Source: JBBQNY01 sp038330365 (GTDB lineage: Bacteria > Pseudomonadota > Gammaproteobacteria > Xanthomonadales > Ahniellaceae). From it: a stretch of 24,678 nucleotides of DNA. The stretch lies in contig JBBQNY010000033.1 of the NCBI GenBank assembly GCA_038330365.1, positions 1 through 24,678 on the forward strand, read 5' to 3'. The translations under genes were made by a program, and so were the position numbers. Shown piece by piece: positions 21,801 to 24,678 of the stretch (within the stretch, counting starts at the first letter, position 1; each line of letters starts with the position of its first letter). A model generated the notes under the pieces. The model was not told the origin of the DNA and did not search any database. It saw nothing but the letters and a program-made list of their open reading frames with translations.

Positions 21801-22762
21801 AGGCGCGCGAGCGCGCCGCCGCCGCGGAGCGATTCGGTCGCGAGTTTTCGTGGCCCGCGTGGCGCGAGCAGCATTTGTACGGGATGGTTTCGAGCCTCGG
21901 GTTTCTGATCCGGCGTCTGCGCGCGACGGTGTTGACGGTGGCCGTGATGGCGCTGGCGCTGCTGCTGCCGTTGCTGCTGCAGGTGCTGTTGCAAAACCTT
22001 TCGGGTTTCGGCGAGGGCCTGCGGGATGCGCGCGAGCTGTCGGCGTTTCTGCAAGCGGGACTCGGCGCCAAAGAGGCCGGAGCCGCGACGGACCGGATGA
22101 CATCGTTGGCGGGCGTCGACCATGTGGTCATGCGGACGCCGGGCGACGCTCTGGAAGAGCTGCAGTCGCTGGAGGGGTTCAAAGGTGCGTCGACGCTGCT
22201 CGACGACAATCCGCTGCCCTACGTGCTGATCGTGACGCCGCGTACGGATCTTGGCGATGCCGAACTGCGCGCCCTCGCCGCGAAGATGGAAGCCGGTGCA
22301 AACGTCGAGTTCGTGCAGTTCGACCTGGCCTGGCGCGACCGGCTCGGCAAGGTGCAGGCGCTGGCCATACGGCTGGCGGCAATGGCAGCGGTGCTGTTCG
22401 GTCTCGCCGCGCTGCTGGTGGTGGGCAACACCGTGCGCCTTGACGTGGCGGCGCGCGCGCACGAGATCGCGGTTGTGCAGTCGCTCGGCGGCAGCGACGC
22501 CTTTGTCCGCCGTCCCTTCCTCTATGCAGGCATCTGGTACGGATCAGCTGCCGGGGCCCTGGCGTGGGCAGGGGCGGCCGCGCTCCTGGCCTGGAGCCGG
22601 GTGCCGGCGCTGGAACTGGCGCACGACTACAGCGAAGCCTTCGTGCTCCGGGGGGTCGCGCCGCTGCTGGGTCTGGCGACGCTTGCGGCGGGCGCCATGT
22701 TAGGCTGGCTCGGCGCCTGGATTGCCTGCTCGAGCTGGCTGGCGCGTGGCCGGCCGCGTTAG
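21797..22762 (+). CDS. ftsX: Cell division ABC transporter permease FtsX
   Basis: The product is 321 aa and overlaps ftsE by 4 nt. FtsX is the membrane partner of FtsE and passes its ATPase cycle to periplasmic hydrolase activators. A cytoplasmic N-terminal stretch (about 1-45) precedes TM1 (LRATVLTVAVMALALLLPLL), a periplasmic domain (about 75-180), and three C-terminal membrane segments beginning IRLAAMAAVLFGLAALLVVG. The conserved RLDVAARAHEIAVVQSLGGSD block follows the second helix. Length and topology are normal for the family. Confidence 0.95.
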   Translation: MKARERAAAAERFGREFSWPAWREQHLYGMVSSLGFLIRRLRATVLTVAVMALALLLPLLLQVLLQNLSGFGEGLRDARELSAFLQAGLGAKEAGAATDRMTSLAGVDHVVMRTPGDALEELQSLEGFKGASTLLDDNPLPYVLIVTPRTDLGDAELRALAAKMEAGANVEFVQFDLAWRDRLGKVQALAIRLAAMAAVLFGLAALLVVGNTVRLDVAARAHEIAVVQSLGGSDAFVRRPFLYAGIWYGSAAGALAWAGAAALLAWSRVPALELAHDYSEAFVLRGVAPLLGLATLAAGAMLGWLGAWIACSSWLARGRPR

Positions 22763-22791
22763 GTCCCTCAGCGTTCTGTCCCGAGATTTTG

Positions 22792-23616
22792 ATGGAAGAT
22801 CCGATCACCCGACACATCGCTTCCGACGCGCCACGCGTGCTGGTGGTGGATGGCTCCAAGGTCACGCGCATGATGATCGGGCAAGTGCTCAAGCAGCAGA
22901 TGCCCAACGCGCAGGTGACCGCGTGCGAGAGCGGCGTGCTGGCGGCGCGCGCGCTCGAGAACGGCAACTTCGACCTGATCTCGACCGCGCTTGATCTGCC
23001 GGACATGGACGGCATCACCTTTGCGCGACACGTGCGCGAGAATTCGCCGCAGGCCTACATCCCCATTGTCGTGATTTCCGGCAATGTGCAGGAGCGGCTC
23101 GAAGCGGCCGGCATGACCGGCGATGTCACGGATTACTTCGACAAGGGTCTGGGCTTTCGCGCGCTCGCGGAATTCATTTCGGGCTACGTGGCGCCCGTGG
23201 ACTCCGCCGAGGGCCGCGTCCTCTATGTCGAGGACAGTCGCGTGGTCGCGATGGCGACTCGCCGCATGCTCGAAAAATACGGTTTCACCGTGCAGCACGT
23301 GGTGAGCGTGCGCGATGCGGTCGCGGCGGTCGATGCCGCCCGCGCGGAAGGACGCAGCGTCGCCGACATCGTGCTCACCGATGTGTATCTCAAGGACGGC
23401 GAGAACGGCCGCGATCTGCTCGACAAGTTGCGCGGCGAGTACGGTTACGCGCGCGGCGAACTGCCAGTGCTGGTGATGACCGCTGATGACAACCGCGCCA
23501 ACCAGTCGGCGTTGTTGCGCGCGGGTGCCAACGATCTCGTGCACAAGCCCGTTGAAGAAAGGTTGCTGGTCACGAAATTGAGCTTCCAGCTGCGCGTCTC
23601 CCGCCCGCGCCACTGA
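22792..23616 (+). CDS. Double-receiver response regulator with degenerate first receiver
   Basis: The product is 274 aa and consists of two receiver (CheY-like) domains with no DNA-binding or enzymatic output. Domain 1 (about 15-130) keeps the fold (PRVLVVDGSKVTRMMIGQVL ... LDLPDMDGITFARHV ... PIVVISG ... Lys118). However, the phosphoacceptor position is Ala66 (STALDLPDMDG), and the acidic pair is Asp20-Gly21, so it should not be phosphorylated. Domain 2 (about 143-268) has the full set: Glu147/Asp148, Asp197 (VLTDVYLKDGENG), Thr in VMTADD, and Lys252. A partner must be bound by phosphorylation of domain 2 alone. The ATG at 22792 is chosen because receiver homology starts soon after; the preceding in-frame extension overlaps ftsX. 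ung follows 17 nt later, so the two are probably co-transcribed. No histidine kinase gene is present. Confidence 0.92.
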   Translation: MEDPITRHIASDAPRVLVVDGSKVTRMMIGQVLKQQMPNAQVTACESGVLAARALENGNFDLISTALDLPDMDGITFARHVRENSPQAYIPIVVISGNVQERLEAAGMTGDVTDYFDKGLGFRALAEFISGYVAPVDSAEGRVLYVEDSRVVAMATRRMLEKYGFTVQHVVSVRDAVAAVDAARAEGRSVADIVLTDVYLKDGENGRDLLDKLRGEYGYARGELPVLVMTADDNRANQSALLRAGANDLVHKPVEERLLVTKLSFQLRVSRPRH

Positions 23617-23632
23617 CGCGCGTCGCGTCGCC

Positions 23633-24319
23633 GTGTCGCCGCCCGTACGCCTCTCGCCCTCCTGGCTGGCGCAGCTCGGCCCTGAGTTCGAGACCGAATC
23701 CATGCAGGCGCTGTCTGCTTTCCTGCGCAAGGAAAAATCGCGCGGTCGCGTGATCTATCCACCCGGCCCGTCGATCTTCGCCGCGCTCGACGCCACACCG
23801 TTCGAGCTCGTGCGCGTGGTGGTGCTGGGTCAGGATCCGTACCACGGGCCCGGACAGGCACATGGCCTGAGCTTCTCGGTCCCGCGTGGCGTGCCGCAAC
23901 CGCCTTCGCTGGTCAACATCCTCAACGAACTCGCGCGCGACACGGGCATCACCCGACCGCGTCACGGTGACCTGTCCATCTGGGCGGCACGCGGCGTACT
24001 GCTGCTCAACTCCGTGCTGACGGTGGAGGCAGGCAAGGCCGGATCGCATCAGGGCCAGGGGTGGGAGGGCTTCACCGACGCCATCATCGAGCGCCTGACG
24101 GCGTCCCGCGAAGGTCTGGTCTTCATGCTCTGGGGCGCGTACGCGCAGGCCAAGGGACGCCTGATCGATCGCAGCCGGCACTGCATCCTGCGCGCGCCGC
24201 ATCCCTCGCCGCTGTCGGCGCATCGGGGTTTCAACGGCTGCGGCCACTTCAGCGCCGCCAATCGATACCTGGCTGGCTGCGGCGGCGCGCCGATCGACTG
24301 GTCGTTGCCGCCCGACTGA
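23633..24319 (+). CDS. ung: Uracil-DNA glycosylase, family 1
   Basis: The product is 228 aa from a GTG at 23633, close to the usual family length. The enzyme removes uracil from DNA to start base excision repair. The water-activating loop is GQDPYHGPGQAHGLSFSV with catalytic Asp68. The Leu-intercalation and minor-groove loop is HPSPLSAHRGFNGCGHF with His190. Other family blocks are PPSLVNILNEL, GVLLLNSVLTVE, GSHQGQGWEGFTDAII and LVFMLWGAYAQAKG. No better start exists upstream before the response-regulator stop. The closing PIDWSLPP is typical of gammaproteobacterial Ung. Confidence 0.97.
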   Translation: MSPPVRLSPSWLAQLGPEFETESMQALSAFLRKEKSRGRVIYPPGPSIFAALDATPFELVRVVVLGQDPYHGPGQAHGLSFSVPRGVPQPPSLVNILNELARDTGITRPRHGDLSIWAARGVLLLNSVLTVEAGKAGSHQGQGWEGFTDAIIERLTASREGLVFMLWGAYAQAKGRLIDRSRHCILRAPHPSPLSAHRGFNGCGHFSAANRYLAGCGGAPIDWSLPPD

Positions 24320-24353
24320 ACTGTTGCCGCTGTCATCGAACAAGTCCAGTGGG

Positions 24354-24392
24354 GCCGCCTGCCGGTGCCGTGTGACACCGCCCAGAGGCGGC
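24354..24392 (+). terminator. Possible hairpin terminator after ung
   Basis: GCCGCCT (24354-24360) pairs with AGGCGGC (24386-24392), with an inner GGTG/CACC pairing. There is an internal loop and no T-tract, so it is a weak candidate. Confidence 0.35.
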
Positions 24393-24429
24393 GACGGCAG
24401 CGGAGTGAAACGGGAACTTCAGGGGCTGT

Positions 24430-24456
24430 TTAGCACTCTTACCGCTCGACTGCTAA
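24430..24456 (+). promoter_or_regulatory. CIRCE element (HrcA operator) upstream of rpoH
   Basis: TTAGCACTC (24430-24438), a 9-nt spacer and GACTGCTAA (24448-24456) match the CIRCE consensus TTAGCACTC-N9-GAGTGCTAA at 17 of 18 positions with the exact spacer. The symmetry extends one base further on each side. The site ends 31 nt before the rpoH ATG, in the place expected of a promoter operator. HrcA is the known repressor for CIRCE. Confidence 0.85.
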
Positions 24457-24461
24457 ACTTG

Positions 24462-24469
24462 CCCCATTG
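24462..24469 (+). promoter_or_regulatory. Weak sigma-32-like -10 box of rpoH
   Basis: CCCCATTG (24462-24469) resembles the sigma-32 -10 consensus CCCCATNT, but no matching CTTGAA -35 is visible at the right distance. A sigma-70-like TAAACT overlaps the CIRCE right arm (24454-24459). The promoter type is therefore unresolved. Confidence 0.25.
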
Positions 24470-24487
24470 ATTTTTGAGGAGTTGAGG

Positions 24488-24678
24488 ATGACCACGCACG
24501 CGCTGGTTGCCAGCAATTATCCGATTCCGGCCCCGACCGGATCGCTCGAGTCCTACATCTCCGCGGTCAACCGCGTGCCGGTGCTGACCTTCGAGGACGA
24601 GCAGGCGCTCGCGCGCCAGCACGTCGCCGAGGGCGACCTTGAATCCGCCAAGCAGCTGATCCTCGCGCACCTGCGCTT
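24488..24678 (+). CDS. rpoH: RNA polymerase heat-shock sigma factor sigma-32 (partial, 5' end)
   Basis: The first 63 codons are present: MTTHALVASNYPIPAPTG, then SLESYISAVNRVPVLTFEDE, EQALARQHVAEGDLESAKQL and ILAHLR at the edge. This matches the RpoH N-terminus (LDSYI.A.N..P.L...EE..LA......GDLEAAK.LILSHLR in E. coli), covering sigma region 1.2 and the start of region 2. The ATG at 24488 has GAGG repeats (GAGGAGTTGAGG) immediately upstream. It lies downstream of ftsEX as in many gammaproteobacteria, with the response regulator and ung genes inserted between. The near-consensus CIRCE suggests HrcA control. Confidence 0.95.
   Translation, partial: MTTHALVASNYPIPAPTGSLESYISAVNRVPVLTFEDEQALARQHVAEGDLESAKQLILAHLR

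Overview
The window is high-GC proteobacterial DNA. Its gene order points to a gammaproteobacterium of the Xanthomonadales/Lysobacterales type: trxA and rhlB are divergent beside a rho gene with a long N-terminal extension, type II secretion genes run C-D-E-F, and ftsE-ftsX lie upstream of rpoH. The dispersed hairpin repeats also resemble those of that order. The taxonomic call is an inference from synteny and protein resemblance; nothing was searched.

Layout. (1) 1-830: 5' part of an acyl-CoA dehydrogenase, minus strand, running off the left edge. (2) 1001-1724: a decayed arsenic locus, with an arsR-type repressor behind a perfect 24-bp palindrome and then a wrecked aquaporin gene. (3) 1756-1832: tRNA-Arg(TCG), minus strand. 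(4) 1958-5092: a membrane acyltransferase, then an ECF sigma factor overlapping a polytopic membrane protein. (5) 5093-5816: a HigA-like antitoxin remnant and a cluster of hairpin repeats. (6) 5826-10163: a small membrane protein, rho, two divergent exported proteins of unknown function, and trxA. The exported pair splits the usual trxA-rho neighbourhood. (7) 10163-12070: rhlB, divergent from trxA, with a long basic low-complexity tail. (8) 12205-21058: type II secretion genes gspC, gspD, gspE and gspF. They are scarred by a 284-bp MITE-like element ending at the gspC start, an exact 42-bp duplication of the gspC 3' end, and a roughly 2.5-kb interruption between gspE and gspF. The interruption carries a TPR/TonB protein, an XRE-like regulator, and a second, diverged copy of the gspE 3' end. 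(9) 21123-24319: ftsE, ftsX, a two-receiver response regulator with a degenerate first receiver, and ung. (10) 24430-24678: a near-perfect CIRCE (HrcA operator) just upstream of the first 63 codons of rpoH.

How the genes work together. gspC/D/E/F encode the inner-membrane clamp, outer-membrane secretin, ATPase and platform protein of one type II secretion machine; the pseudopilin and L/M genes are not in the window. FtsE-FtsX link division to septal peptidoglycan hydrolysis. Rho and RhlB act on RNA. The CIRCE site suggests that rpoH, and so the sigma-32 response, is under HrcA repression. No phage, CRISPR array, complete IS or clear new defence system was seen. The most informative signals are the CIRCE at rpoH, the rearrangement scars in the gsp locus, the missing tetracysteine residues in GspE, and the ars-locus decay.
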